Assembly (NCBI GenBank): GCA_019635285.1
Contig: JAHBZS010000010.1
Span: 62,001 to 126,000, forward strand
Length of the DNA: 64,000 nt
Direction of reading: 5' to 3'
Origin: Rubrivivax sp.
Lineage (GTDB): Bacteria > Pseudomonadota > Gammaproteobacteria > Burkholderiales > Burkholderiaceae_C
The notes beneath the pieces were generated by a model that searched no databases, was not told the DNA's origin, and worked only from the letters and a program-made list of their open reading frames with translations. Below, one piece after another: positions 16,374 to 25,241 of this stretch. A program made the translations under genes and the position numbers. Within the stretch, counting starts at the first letter, position 1; the number at the start of each line of letters is the position of its first letter.

Positions 16374-17915
16374 TCAGTGCGGCACGAAGATGTTGCGGCC
16401 ATCGCCGGCGCGCTGCACGCGCCCGGGCCGGCCGAGGCTGTCGCGATTCTGCAGGTCCCACAGCCGCGCGGGCTCGTCGGGCAGGTTGGCGATGAAGCGC
16501 TGCCCGGTGGCGTCGAGCCGGCCGAAAACCACCGCGAAGTCCGGGCCGTCGCGGCCGTGCATCACGGTATAGGTCTCGAGGGTCGCGGCGCCCTCGGGCG
16601 ATTCGGTGAACGGCGCCTTCGGCAGCGCGTCCAGCCGGGCCTGCAGCGCCGACGGCGCCTCGCGCCGCCACGGGCCGGCCGGCGCGGCCGTCGAGTACAC
16701 GCCGAAGGAGTGCTTGGTGACGTAGTTGCCGTTGGCCGTGACCAGGCCGAAATCGCCCGGCTGCGCGCGCAGCCGGCGCATCATGCCGCTGATGGCATGC
16801 GTCACGTAGTTGTTGCCCGGCCCGCCGAAGAACGGCAGGCCGCCGGTGACGGTGAGGCCGCGCGCATCGTCCTCGGCCAGACCGATCTCCTGGCAGCCGA
16901 TCTGCACCGCCGACGCGAAGCAGCTGTACAGGTCGAACACCTGCATCTGGTCCAGCGACTTGCCGGCCATCGCCAGCGCCTGCCGCGACGCGGCGCGGAT
17001 CGCCGGCGACGAATGCAGGTCGGCGCGCTCGCCGACGTACCAATGGTCGTGCCCGTCGGCGCAGCCGTGCAGGAACACCCATCGGTCGCGGGCAATGCCC
17101 AGCTCGCGCGCCGTGGCCACGTTGGTCATGACCACCGCCGCCGCCTGGTCGATGAAGGCGTTGGCATTCATCAGCCGCGGGTACGGGTAGCCGATCCAGC
17201 GGTTGCGCTCGTTCACCGTGATCAGCTGTTCGGCGGTGTAGCCCTCGCGCCGTGTGGCCAGCGGGTTGGCGGCGGCCACGGCCGCGAAGCGCGCCATGAG
17301 TTCGCCGATGTGCCGCTGATGCGCCTCGATGCCGCGCCCGCGCGCCCCGCGGATGGCGTTCTCGAACAGCGGGTACATGACGATCGCCGCGCGCATGCGG
17401 TGCAGGTCTTCATGGTTGTTCCAGCCGCGCCGCGGGTCGCCGATCAGCTCGGGCGTGCCGCCCGGGTCTTCGTTCCACACACCCGACGCGCCCGTGCGCT
17501 CCAGCCCGTGCTGCGTGCGCAGCGCCTCGCCGCCGCACAGCAGCACGGCGCGCATGCGGCCGCCGGCGATCTCCTCGGCGAACAGGTTCAGCAGGTATTG
17601 CGGCATGTTGCCGCCGCTGTAGCTGTAGACGTGGCGCGCAGCGTTCAGCCCCAGCCGCTGCGCCACGCTGCGCGGCGGGTTCGTCGACGTGCCCAGCGTC
17701 GTGGCGAAGCGCGGCGAGTTGTCGGCGAAGCTGCGGATCATCGCCACCGTATCGATGACGGCCCCGATGCCGGCGACGCCGCAGTCCCGCAGCGCCAGCC
17801 CGGCGGCCTGCGCGATCAGCGCGTAGGGCGAGCGCCCGGCCTCGGCCGGCGTGTCCAGATCGGTGACATCGCCGCAGCCGACGAGCACCGGCATGCGCCC
17901 ATCGATCTGCTCCAT
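16374..17915 (-). CDS. Thiolase-superfamily protein (acetyl-CoA acetyltransferase / SCP2-type), nucleophile Cys not evident
   Basis: A 513-residue thiolase-fold protein. It begins GRMPVLVGCGDVTDLDTPAE and has a central DLYSCFASAVQIGCQEIG and GLPFFGGPGNNYVTHAISGM. The position of the usual N-terminal nucleophilic cysteine reads YSYSGGNMPQYLLNLF, without a Cys. A C-terminal extension (about 420-500, with ETYTVMHGRDGPDFAVVFGR) resembles the OB-fold tail of SCP2-thiolase-like proteins. A condensing or retro-aldol partner role is more likely than classical thiolysis. It lies between the acyl-CoA synthetase and dehydrogenase genes on one strand. Confidence 0.82.
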   Translation of the reverse strand: MEQIDGRMPVLVGCGDVTDLDTPAEAGRSPYALIAQAAGLALRDCGVAGIGAVIDTVAMIRSFADNSPRFATTLGTSTNPPRSVAQRLGLNAARHVYSYSGGNMPQYLLNLFAEEIAGGRMRAVLLCGGEALRTQHGLERTGASGVWNEDPGGTPELIGDPRRGWNNHEDLHRMRAAIVMYPLFENAIRGARGRGIEAHQRHIGELMARFAAVAAANPLATRREGYTAEQLITVNERNRWIGYPYPRLMNANAFIDQAAAVVMTNVATARELGIARDRWVFLHGCADGHDHWYVGERADLHSSPAIRAASRQALAMAGKSLDQMQVFDLYSCFASAVQIGCQEIGLAEDDARGLTVTGGLPFFGGPGNNYVTHAISGMMRRLRAQPGDFGLVTANGNYVTKHSFGVYSTAAPAGPWRREAPSALQARLDALPKAPFTESPEGAATLETYTVMHGRDGPDFAVVFGRLDATGQRFIANLPDEPARLWDLQNRDSLGRPGRVQRAGDGRNIFVPH

Positions 17916-17922
17916 CGGCGCT

Positions 17923-19073
17923 CTACTTGCCGAGGCCCATCGACCGCGCGATCACCTCTTTCATGATCTCGTTGGTACCGCCGTAGATGCGCGACACGCG
18001 CGTGTCGGCATAGGCGCGGGCGATCGGGTACTCCCACATGAAGCCGTAGCCGCCGTGCAGCTGCAGGCATTCGTCGATCACCTTGCCGGCCATGTCGGTG
18101 CAGTTCAGCTTGGCCATCGACGCGGTGGGCGGGTCCAGCTCGCCGGCCAGCAGCAGCGTCATGCAGTGGTCGACGAAGACGCGCGCCATCTGCACCTGCG
18201 ACTGCAGCTCGGCCAGCTTGAAGCGCGTGTTCTGGAAGCTGGCCACCGCATTGCCGAAGACCTTGCGCTCGCGCACGTAGGCCATGGTGTCCTCGATGGC
18301 CTGCTGCGCCGAGGCCGTGGCGCCGATGGCGATCTGCATGCGCTCCCAGGGCAGCTCCTGCATCAGGTAGACGAAGCCCTGGCCCTCGGCGCCGAGCAGG
18401 TTGCCTCGGGCACCTTGACGTTGTCGAAGAACAGCTCCGAGGTGTCCTGCGCCTTCAGCCCCAGCTTCTTCAGCCGCTTGCCGCGCTCGAAGCCGGGCAT
18501 GCCGCGCTCCACCAGGATCAGGCTCGTGCCCTTGGCGCCCAGCGCCGGGTTGGTCTTGGCCACCGTGATCACCAGGTCGGCATTCCAGCCGTTGGTGATG
18601 AAGGTCTTGGCGCCGTTGACGCGGTAGCAGCCCTCGCCGTCCTTGACCGCGCTGGTCTTCACCGACTGCAGGTCGGAGCCGACGCCGGGTTCGCTCATGG
18701 CGATGGCGCCGATGATCTCGCCGCGCGCCATGCGCGGCAGGTAGTTGGCTTTCTGTTCTTCGCTGCCGTACTTCAGGATGTAGGGCGCGACGATCTCGGA
18801 ATGCAGCGAAAAGCCCAGGCCCGTGGTGCGCGCCTTGGCGGTCTCCTCCATCATCACCATGCTGTAGAGGCGATCGGCGCCGGCGCCGCCGTACTGCTCG
18901 GGCATGCTCGGGCACAGGAAGCCGTGGGCCCCCGCCTTCTGCCAGACCTCGCGGTCGACGTAGCCGCGCTCTTCCCAGGCCTCGTGATGAGGGATCACCT
19001 CTTTCTCGAGAAAGCGGCGGAACGACGCGCGGAACTCCTCGTGCTCGGGGCTGAACAGCTTGCGGGGGATCAT
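17923..19073 (-). pseudogene. Acyl-CoA dehydrogenase, frameshifted
   Basis: Reads as a full acyl-CoA dehydrogenase of about 383 residues from MIPRKLFSPEHEEFRASFRR. It has the FAD-contact IIGAIAMSEPGVGSDLQ and VNGAKTFITNG, then VKVPE at about 18404. One base is missing there (GAGGCAACC, expected GAGGGCAACC). The remainder (NLLGAEGQGFVYLMQELPWER ... QLHGGYGFMWEYPIARAYAD, ending RIYGGTNEIMKEVIARSMGL) is in the adjacent frame. The catalytic-base region and C-terminus are intact. It either lost function recently or reflects a one-base error. Neighbours imply fatty or alicyclic acyl-CoA oxidation. Confidence 0.87.
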
Positions 19074-19193
19074 GGTGATGCGTCTCCGATCGTTCTGAGG
19101 TCCGCCGGGCACACCCCGCGTGCACGCCGCACTCGGCCAGTGGCCGCCCCCGGCCGCCGCCCGGGAGGAGCGGCCGAAGACTGCGGCGACGGG

Positions 19194-20372
19194 CTACAGG
19201 CGTTCGATGATGGTCACGTTGGCCTGGCCGCCGCCTTCGCACATGGTCTGCAGGCCGTAGCGCTTGCCTTTGGCCTGCAGCGCATGCACCAGCGTGGTCA
19301 TCAGCTTGGTGCCCGAGCCGCCCAGCGGGTGGCCCAGCGCAATCGCGCCGCCGTTGACGTTCAGGCGCGCCGGGTCGGCACCGGTGTGCTTCAGCCAGGC
19401 CAGCGGCACCGGCGCGAAGGCCTCGTTGACCTCGTACAGGTCGATGTCGTCGATCTTCATGCCGGCTTTCTTCAGCGCGTGCGTGGTCGCGTCCAGCGGT
19501 GCCTCGAGCATGATCACCGGGTCGCCGCCGCGCACCGTCATGTGGTGAATGCGCGCCAGCGGCTTGACGCCCAGCGCCTTCAGTCCCTTCTCGTTGACGA
19601 CCATCACGCCGGAGGCGCCGTCGCAGATCTGGCTGGCGTTGGCGGCCGAGATGTAGCCGCCCTCGCGCAGCGTCTTCACACCGGCGATGCCTTCCAGCGT
19701 GGCGTCCATGCGGATGCCTTCGTCGACGGTGTGCATCTCGCCGCCGCCGCTGCCGTCGGGCAGGCGCACCTGCACCGGCACGATCTCGGCCTTGAACGCG
19801 CCTTCCAAGGTGGCCGCCTTGCCGCGCTGGTGGCTCAGCAGCGAATAGCGGTCAAGCTGGTCCTTGGTCTGCTTCCACTTCTCGGCGATCATCTCCGCGC
19901 CCATGAACTGGCTGAAGTCCGGGCCGGGGAAGCGCTGGCGGATCACCGGGCTCATGTAGTGGCCCAGGCCCGCTTCCTTGTAGACCTTGCCCAGGCTGGC
20001 CATCGGGATGCGGCTCATGCTCTCGACACCCGCGGCGATGACGCAGTCCATCGTGCCGGACATCACCGCCTGCGCGGCGAAATGCAGCGCCTGCTGCGAC
20101 GAGCCGCACTGCCGGTCGATGGTCACGCCGGGCACGTCCAGCGGCAGCTTCGACGCCAGCACCGCCATGCGGCCGATGCAGCCGCTCTGCTCGCCGGCCT
20201 GCAGCACGCAGCCCATGATCACGTCGTCGACCAGCGCCGGGTCGGCGCCGCTGCGGTCGACCAGCGCGTCCAGCACCTGCGCCGCCAGGTCCACCGGATG
20301 CCAGCCCGACACGCGCCCGCCCTTGCGGCCGCCGGCCGTGCGTGCGGCGGCAACGATATAAGCTTCAGCCAT
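19194..20372 (-). CDS. Acetyl-CoA acetyltransferase (thiolase)
   Basis: A 392-residue thiolase. Nucleophile Cys is in TIDRQCGSSQQALHFAA (about 91). The second active-site set is NEAFAPVPLAW, GGAIALGHPLGGSG (His about 350) and CEGGGQANVTIIE (Cys about 380). It cleaves 3-ketoacyl-CoA to acetyl-CoA and a shortened acyl-CoA, or condenses in reverse. The start at 20372 (MAEAYIVAAARTA) is family-typical; a longer upstream frame is not. Divergent from the SDR gene at 20496, with which it likely forms consecutive beta-oxidation steps. Confidence 0.93.
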   Translation of the reverse strand: MAEAYIVAAARTAGGRKGGRVSGWHPVDLAAQVLDALVDRSGADPALVDDVIMGCVLQAGEQSGCIGRMAVLASKLPLDVPGVTIDRQCGSSQQALHFAAQAVMSGTMDCVIAAGVESMSRIPMASLGKVYKEAGLGHYMSPVIRQRFPGPDFSQFMGAEMIAEKWKQTKDQLDRYSLLSHQRGKAATLEGAFKAEIVPVQVRLPDGSGGGEMHTVDEGIRMDATLEGIAGVKTLREGGYISAANASQICDGASGVMVVNEKGLKALGVKPLARIHHMTVRGGDPVIMLEAPLDATTHALKKAGMKIDDIDLYEVNEAFAPVPLAWLKHTGADPARLNVNGGAIALGHPLGGSGTKLMTTLVHALQAKGKRYGLQTMCEGGGQANVTIIERL

Positions 20373-20495
20373 GATGCGTTTCCTTTTCGATGAATCCCGG
20401 TCTTTTCGGGCACAGAATGTGAAGGCGCAGCATAGCGCGTCGCGCGCAATCCAGAACCGTCGCGCAAGTGACACCCTTACGTTTGAGGCAACCCC

Positions 20496-21278
20496 ATGAA
20501 ACTCTCTTCCGACATCTCGGCCGTCGTCACCGGTGGCGCTTCAGGCCTGGGCGCCGCGACCGCGCGCCGGCTGGCCCAGCACGGCGTCAAGGTGGCGCTG
20601 TTCGACCTGAACGCCGAGGCGGGCGAGGCACTGGCCAAGCAGATCGGCGGCGTGTTCTGCAAGGTCGACGTGACCAACGAAGACCAGGTGGACGCCGCCT
20701 TCGCCAAGGCGCGGGCCGCCATCGGGCAGGAGCGTGTGCTGGTCAACTGCGCCGGCACCGGCAACGCCATCAAGACCGCCAGCCGCGACAAGAAGACCGG
20801 CGAGATCAAGGCCTTCCCCACCGCCAACTTCGACCGCATCATCCAGATCAACCTGGTCGGCACCTTCCGCTGCATCGCCAAGAGCGCCGCCGGCATGCTG
20901 ACGCTGGAGCCGCTGGAACACGGCGAGCGCGGCGCCATCGTCAACACCGCGTCGGTGGCGGCGCAGGACGGGCAGATCGGCCAGGCGTCGTATTCGGCCT
21001 CGAAGGCGGCGATCGTCGGCATGACCCTGCCGATCGCGCGCGACCTGATGGGCGAAGGCATCCGCGTCAACACCATCCTGCCGGGCATCTTCGAGACGCC
21101 GCTGCTGGCCGGCCTGCCCGACAACGTCAAGGACGCGCTGGCCGCGTCGGTGCCCTTCCCCAAGCGCCTGGGCCAACCCGACGAGTACGCCGCGCTGGCC
21201 GAGTTCATGATCACCACCGGCTACATGAACGGCGAATCGGTGCGCATCGACGGCGCCATCCGCATGGCCCCGCGCTGA
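20496..21278 (+). CDS. 3-hydroxyacyl-CoA dehydrogenase type-II-like SDR
   Basis: A 260-residue classical SDR. It has TGGASGLGAATARRLAQHG (about 12-30), VNCAGTGNA, and catalytic Ser-Tyr-Lys in VNTASVAAQDGQIGQASYSASKAA. The long insertion after the NAG motif (IKTASRDKKTGEIKAFPTAN) and the GERGAIVNTAS context match the HSD17B10/type II 3-hydroxyacyl-CoA dehydrogenase group, which oxidises 3-hydroxyacyl-CoA with NAD. Divergent from the thiolase, giving two adjacent beta-oxidation steps. Confidence 0.9.
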   Translation: MKLSSDISAVVTGGASGLGAATARRLAQHGVKVALFDLNAEAGEALAKQIGGVFCKVDVTNEDQVDAAFAKARAAIGQERVLVNCAGTGNAIKTASRDKKTGEIKAFPTANFDRIIQINLVGTFRCIAKSAAGMLTLEPLEHGERGAIVNTASVAAQDGQIGQASYSASKAAIVGMTLPIARDLMGEGIRVNTILPGIFETPLLAGLPDNVKDALAASVPFPKRLGQPDEYAALAEFMITTGYMNGESVRIDGAIRMAPR

Positions 21279-21284
21279 TGACCC

Positions 21285-21480
21285 ACCCCCGCAGCGCCTT
21301 CCGCGCTCCCCCTCGAAGGGGGCGAGCCCGGACACAGGCGGTCCGGGGGAGTTCCTGTGTCCGGCAAGCGGCCGGGCGTCCTCGCCCCGCGCGGCCTGCC
21401 AGGCCCGCCAGCGGGCCGGCAGCGCCGGTGCCGCGGCGGCCGTTCGACGCACGCACGGTGCGTGCCGATAGATCGTGAAG
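21285..21480. repeat. GC-rich intergenic repeat with hairpins
   Basis: A gene-free stretch containing CCCCCTCGAAGGGGG (short perfect stem), a second stem built around GGACACAGG / CCTGTGTCC, and CGACGCACGCACGGTGCGTG. Such CCCCCT...AGGGGG intergenic hairpins recur through Comamonadaceae-type genomes. A second example in this window lies near 45525-45615. May act as a terminator or as an extragenic palindrome. Confidence 0.5.
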
Positions 21481-21494
21481 CAAAGGCCACCCTC

Positions 21495-22604
21495 ATGACC
21501 GAGCCCGCCAACCCCGACGCCGCGCTGGCCGGCGAGCGCGACCGGCTGCCCAAGCCCACGCTGGTCTACCCCTTCGAGCAGCCGCCCGAAGCCGGCACCT
21601 CGCTCGAGGTCGCGCCCGGCGTGAAGTGGATGCGCATGCCGCTGCCGATGATGCTGAACCACATCAACATCTGGGGCCTCGAGGACGCGATCGATGGTGA
21701 TCCGGGCTGGGCCATCGTCGACACCGGCATGAAGACCGACGAGACGCTGGCCGCCTGGCGGCAGCTGTTCGCCGGCGCCACCGACGGCAAGCGGCTGAGC
21801 CGCATCTTCGCCACGCACATGCACCCGGACCACATCGGCATGGCCGGCTGGCTGACGCGCAAGTTCGGCATCCGGCTGTGGATGACGCGGCTGGAATACA
21901 TGCACTGCCGCGTGCTGATGGCCGACACCGGCCGCGAAGCGCCGGACGCCGCGGTGACCTTCTACCACCGCGCCGGCTGGACCGACGCCGCCATCGAGAA
22001 CTACCGCGCGCGCTTCGGCAACTTCGGCAAGCGCATCCATGCGATGCCCGACAGCTACCGCCGCATCGTCGACGGCGAGCTCATCCGCATCGGCGCGCAC
22101 GACTGGCGCGTGGTCGTCGGCACCGGCCATTCGCCGGAACATGCCTGCTACTACTGCCCCGAACTGAAACTGCTGATCAGCGGCGACCAGGTGCTGCCGC
22201 GCATCTCGTCCAACGTCTCGGTGCACCCCACCGAGCCGGACGAGAACCCGATGGCCGACTGGCTGGCGTCGCTGGCCAAGATCAAGGCCCAGGTGCCCGA
22301 CGACGTGCTGGTGCTGCCGGCGCACAACGAGCCCTTCCGCGGCTTGCACGCGCGGCTGGACTACCTGGCCGCCGCGCAGCTGCGCACCTTGGCGCGGCTG
22401 CACAAGTCGCTGACCGAGCCGCGCCGCACCGTCGACGTCTTCGGTGCGCTGTTCGCGCGCGCCATCGGCGAGAACGACTCGACGCTGCTCAACCTGGCCA
22501 CCGGCGAAAGCCAGGCCTGCCTGAACTACCTGCTGCAGCGCGGCGAGATCACACGCGACATCGACGCCGACGGCGTGGCCTGGTACCGGCGCACGGACGG
22601 CTGA
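21495..22604 (+). CDS. Metallo-beta-lactamase-fold hydrolase
   Basis: A 369-residue MBL-fold protein. Zinc ligands: ATHMHPDHIGMAGW (HxHxDH, about 112-117), the GTGHSPEHACYY histidine (about 213), SGDQVLPRIS (Asp about 233) and PAHNEPFRGLHAR (His about 277). The C-terminal winged-helix-like segment is typical of the glyoxalase-II-like or beta-lactamase-associated group. It follows the beta-oxidation SDR and its stop overlaps the next gene (TGATG). Substrate unknown; acyl-CoA or lactone thioester hydrolysis is possible. Confidence 0.85.
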   Translation: MTEPANPDAALAGERDRLPKPTLVYPFEQPPEAGTSLEVAPGVKWMRMPLPMMLNHINIWGLEDAIDGDPGWAIVDTGMKTDETLAAWRQLFAGATDGKRLSRIFATHMHPDHIGMAGWLTRKFGIRLWMTRLEYMHCRVLMADTGREAPDAAVTFYHRAGWTDAAIENYRARFGNFGKRIHAMPDSYRRIVDGELIRIGAHDWRVVVGTGHSPEHACYYCPELKLLISGDQVLPRISSNVSVHPTEPDENPMADWLASLAKIKAQVPDDVLVLPAHNEPFRGLHARLDYLAAAQLRTLARLHKSLTEPRRTVDVFGALFARAIGENDSTLLNLATGESQACLNYLLQRGEITRDIDADGVAWYRRTDG

Positions 22605-23746
22605 TGAGGCTGGCGCAGGCCCTGCGGCGCATCGTCTGGCTGGCCGCGGCGCTGGCGCATGCGCTGGCCGCGGCGGCCGGCTTCGCCGAACCCGGCGGGC
22701 CGCTGCCGGGCCGGCTCGACACGGTGTTCGAGCAGTTGCGCGCCGACCCCTATGCGATGGAGCTGCTGATCAGCTTCGGTACGTCCAAGGGCGGCTCGGC
22801 CGGACACCTGGCCTTGGCGCTGCGCGAAGGCGGCGACGACGACACGGTGTATTCGGCCAACTTCTATGCCGACCGCGACCCCCAGCACGCGCAGGGCTTC
22901 TACACGCGCGAGCTGATGGTCGCCGTGCCGAAGAAGGAATACCTGTACGGCACCCGCTCGTCGCTGGGCGAGACCGCAGCCTTCGGCCTGGACTTCGGCG
23001 AGGTCTACAAGCGCTCGGTCATCGGCATCCGCGTCTACGGCCCACCGCCTGCCGAGCTCGACGCGCTGCGCCGCTTCTTCGGGCGCATCAACGACGACTA
23101 CCAGGCCCAGGCGTCCGGCACCGACTACCACCGCGGCGAGATCAGCTACGACTACATGAACCTGAACTGCGCCAAGACCATCGGCGCGGCCTTCAAGCAT
23201 GGCGCCGGCTACGGCACGCTGCTGGTCTACGACCCGATGCCGCTGTCGTGGCTGCTGCCGCCGCTGGCCGCCGCATCGGCCAACATCCCCGCGGAGATGG
23301 CACAGAAGCTGGTGGAGCAGTGGCATGCGCGCGGCTACACGATGGACGTGGTCCTGTACAAGAAGTGGCCGCACTCGGCCTGGTCCGACCCGCACGACGA
23401 GCCCAGGCGCGGCTTCGACACGCTGCCCGACCGCTTCCCCTCGGTGCTGTCCCTGGACTTCCGCGCCGACGAAGGCGAGTACGAGGACGAAGAAAACCTC
23501 TACCTGATGCACCTGCTGCGCCACCTGAGCCGCTACGCGCTGCGCATCGATGCCGGCACGCGGGACCTGCAGTTGCTCAGCCACGACGCCCGCCTGCCCT
23601 ATGCCGACGCCGTGGCGCAGGCGCGGGACGAAGCGCGCCAGCAGAGCAAGGGCGTGCTGCGCCGCCTGCCGGTCGGCGTGCGCGACGCCGCCGGCCTGGT
23701 GGCCGCCGCCAGCCACCCCTACGATTTCACGGCCCCGCGCCCCTGA
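22604..23746 (+). CDS. Exported protein with possible permuted papain-like (His...Asn-Cys) core
   Basis: A 380-residue protein that I cannot name. The N-terminus (MRLAQALRRIVWLAAALAHA) looks like a signal peptide. Two spaced motifs suggest a circularly permuted NlpC/P60-like thiol enzyme: GGSAGHLALALREG (His about 67) and, far downstream, YMNLNCAKTIGAAF (Asn-Cys about 187). The rest is rich in Tyr and charged residues. Translationally coupled to the upstream MBL gene (TGATG) and followed 5 nt later by another MBL gene, so it belongs to a three-gene unit. The catalytic assignment is inference. Confidence 0.5.
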   Translation: MRLAQALRRIVWLAAALAHALAAAAGFAEPGGPLPGRLDTVFEQLRADPYAMELLISFGTSKGGSAGHLALALREGGDDDTVYSANFYADRDPQHAQGFYTRELMVAVPKKEYLYGTRSSLGETAAFGLDFGEVYKRSVIGIRVYGPPPAELDALRRFFGRINDDYQAQASGTDYHRGEISYDYMNLNCAKTIGAAFKHGAGYGTLLVYDPMPLSWLLPPLAAASANIPAEMAQKLVEQWHARGYTMDVVLYKKWPHSAWSDPHDEPRRGFDTLPDRFPSVLSLDFRADEGEYEDEENLYLMHLLRHLSRYALRIDAGTRDLQLLSHDARLPYADAVAQARDEARQQSKGVLRRLPVGVRDAAGLVAAASHPYDFTAPRP

Positions 23747-23751
23747 CGCCC

Positions 23752-24663
23752 ATGCATGCCACCCCTTTTGCAGACTTCGGTCCGGTGCGGGTGTACTTCG
23801 GCGAGAAGACCGGCAAGTACCCCGACGGCAACCAGGTGGTGGTGCGCGGCAGCGACGCCATGGCAGTGTTCGACACGCCGCAGGTGGCCAACCGCATCGC
23901 CGACGTGCTGGCGGCTGCCGACCTGGCGATCCTGGGCCATGTGCACGAGGACCACATGGCCGGCCTGCACCTGATGCCGGGCAAGCCGGTGCACGTGCAC
24001 CAGGCCGACCTGAAGGCGGCGCGCAGCTTCGAGGGCCTGTCGCGCCACTACGGCTATCCGCAGCCGGTGCTGCAGGCCCTGCGCAAGAAGATCGAGGCCG
24101 AGTTCCACTACGCCCCGCGGCCCGATGCCGTGGGCTACGCCGACGGCGCGGTGTGGGACCTCGGCGGCGGCGTGCGCGTGCGCGCGCTGCACATGCCCGG
24201 CCACACCGCGGGCCACAGCGTGCTGCTGGTCGAGCCGCAGGGCCTGGCCTTCATCGGCGACATCGACCTGTCCAGCTTCGGCCCCTATTACGGCGACGCC
24301 ACATCCAGCCTGAGCGAGTTCAGGCACACGCTGGCGCGCCTGCCGCAGCTGCCGGCCACGGGCTGGATCACCTCGCACCACAAAGGCGTGGTGCAGGACC
24401 GTGCGCAGTTTATGGACCTGCTGGCCGCGTTTGCGGCACGCATCGACGAGCGCGAGGCGCGGCTGCTGCAGATGCTGGCCGCCGGACCGCAGACCTTGGC
24501 CCAGCTGGTGCAGCAGCGGCTGCTCTACCCGCCGCATGCCGACGACCTGTGGGTCGACTGCGCCGAGGCGCGCACCATCGGCATGCACCTGGACGAGTTG
24601 CTGGCCGACGGGCGCGTGCGCCGCGACGGCGAACGCTACCGGCTGGCCGGCGGGTCGGCCTGA
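23752..24663 (+). CDS. Metallo-beta-lactamase-fold hydrolase
   Basis: A 303-residue MBL-fold protein. Metal ligands: LGHVHEDHMAG (HxHxDH, about 63-68), HMPGHTAGHSVLLV (about 148) and FIGDIDLSSFG (Asp about 167), with SHHKGVV near 206. A helical C-terminal tail (QLVQQRLLYPPHADDL) resembles the wing domain of glyoxalase II-like proteins. Third gene of the unit with the other MBL and the exported protein. The end overlaps the 3' end of the convergent MarR gene by 28 nt. Confidence 0.85.
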   Translation: MHATPFADFGPVRVYFGEKTGKYPDGNQVVVRGSDAMAVFDTPQVANRIADVLAAADLAILGHVHEDHMAGLHLMPGKPVHVHQADLKAARSFEGLSRHYGYPQPVLQALRKKIEAEFHYAPRPDAVGYADGAVWDLGGGVRVRALHMPGHTAGHSVLLVEPQGLAFIGDIDLSSFGPYYGDATSSLSEFRHTLARLPQLPATGWITSHHKGVVQDRAQFMDLLAAFAARIDEREARLLQMLAAGPQTLAQLVQQRLLYPPHADDLWVDCAEARTIGMHLDELLADGRVRRDGERYRLAGGSA

Positions 24664-25136
24664 GCCTGCCCGGCGTCCAGCTTTTCCATGTTCTGCAGGA
24701 TGGTCAGCAGGTAGTGCAGCGTGTGCGTCAGGTCGTTGACCGAGAAGTCGGCCAGCACCTGCGCGTAGTAGGCACGGATCTTCGGTTGCGCGCGCACCTG
24801 CCAGACCTGGCGGCCGGAGTCGGTCATGGTGACCATGCGGGCGCGGCGGTCGCGGCCGCCGGGGCCGATGCGCAGGTGCCCGTCACGCTCCATGCGCCCC
24901 AGCAACCCGGACAGGTTCTGCCGGCTCACCATCAGGTAGCGCGCCAGTTCGCCCACCCCCATGCCGCCGCGCGCGGCCTCGCGCGACAGCGCGCCCAGCA
25001 CCGCCCACTGCTGCGTGGTCAGGCCTTCGTCCTCGACCGCGCGGCTGCCGGTTTTGTGCAACATGTTGGCGCATTGGTACAACCTGAAGAACAGGCGGTT
25101 GGCCAGGTCGAAGCGTGTTTCAGTGGCCTTTGGCAT
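24636..25136 (-). CDS. badR: MarR-family regulator, BadR-like
   Basis: A 166-residue winged-helix regulator. Around VEDEGLTTQQWAVLGALSRE and VGELARYLMVSRQNLSGLLGRMERDG lies the MarR recognition helix, and the wing DRRARMVTMTDSG follows. I chose ATG 25136 because AGGGA precedes it; an alternative start is at 25157. It is divergent from badH. In Rhodopseudomonas palustris BadR is the MarR repressor of the cyclohexanecarboxylate genes badHI-aliAB-badK, so the gene order supports the same role. The symbol rests on context as much as on sequence. Confidence 0.7.
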   Translation of the reverse strand: MPKATETRFDLANRLFFRLYQCANMLHKTGSRAVEDEGLTTQQWAVLGALSREAARGGMGVGELARYLMVSRQNLSGLLGRMERDGHLRIGPGGRDRRARMVTMTDSGRQVWQVRAQPKIRAYYAQVLADFSVNDLTHTLHYLLTILQNMEKLDAGQAQADPPASR

Positions 25137-25178
25137 AGAGAAATCCCTAGCTTCCATCAGGCACCGGTGGCCTTGCAG

Positions 25179-25204
25179 ATAGTTTGCGTCGGGCGCTAAA
25201 CTAT
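25179..25204. promoter_or_regulatory. Inverted repeat between badR-like gene and badH
   Basis: ATAGTTT (25179-25185) and AAACTAT (25198-25204) are perfect 7-bp arms with a 12-nt spacer, in an AT-rich divergent gap. A second, smaller palindrome, ATGTCAACAT, follows directly. A plausible binding site for the MarR-type regulator. GGAGG lies about 7 nt before the badH ATG. Confidence 0.55.
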
Positions 25205-25241
25205 GTCAACATATTTACCTACTTAGCGACGGAGGGCCGGC

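Noticed and set aside
13791-17966. A 1391-codon plus-strand open frame
   Set aside because: It runs antisense to LysE, RusA-like, acyl-CoA synthetase and thiolase genes. Its Gln/Arg/His-rich composition is typical of shadow frames.
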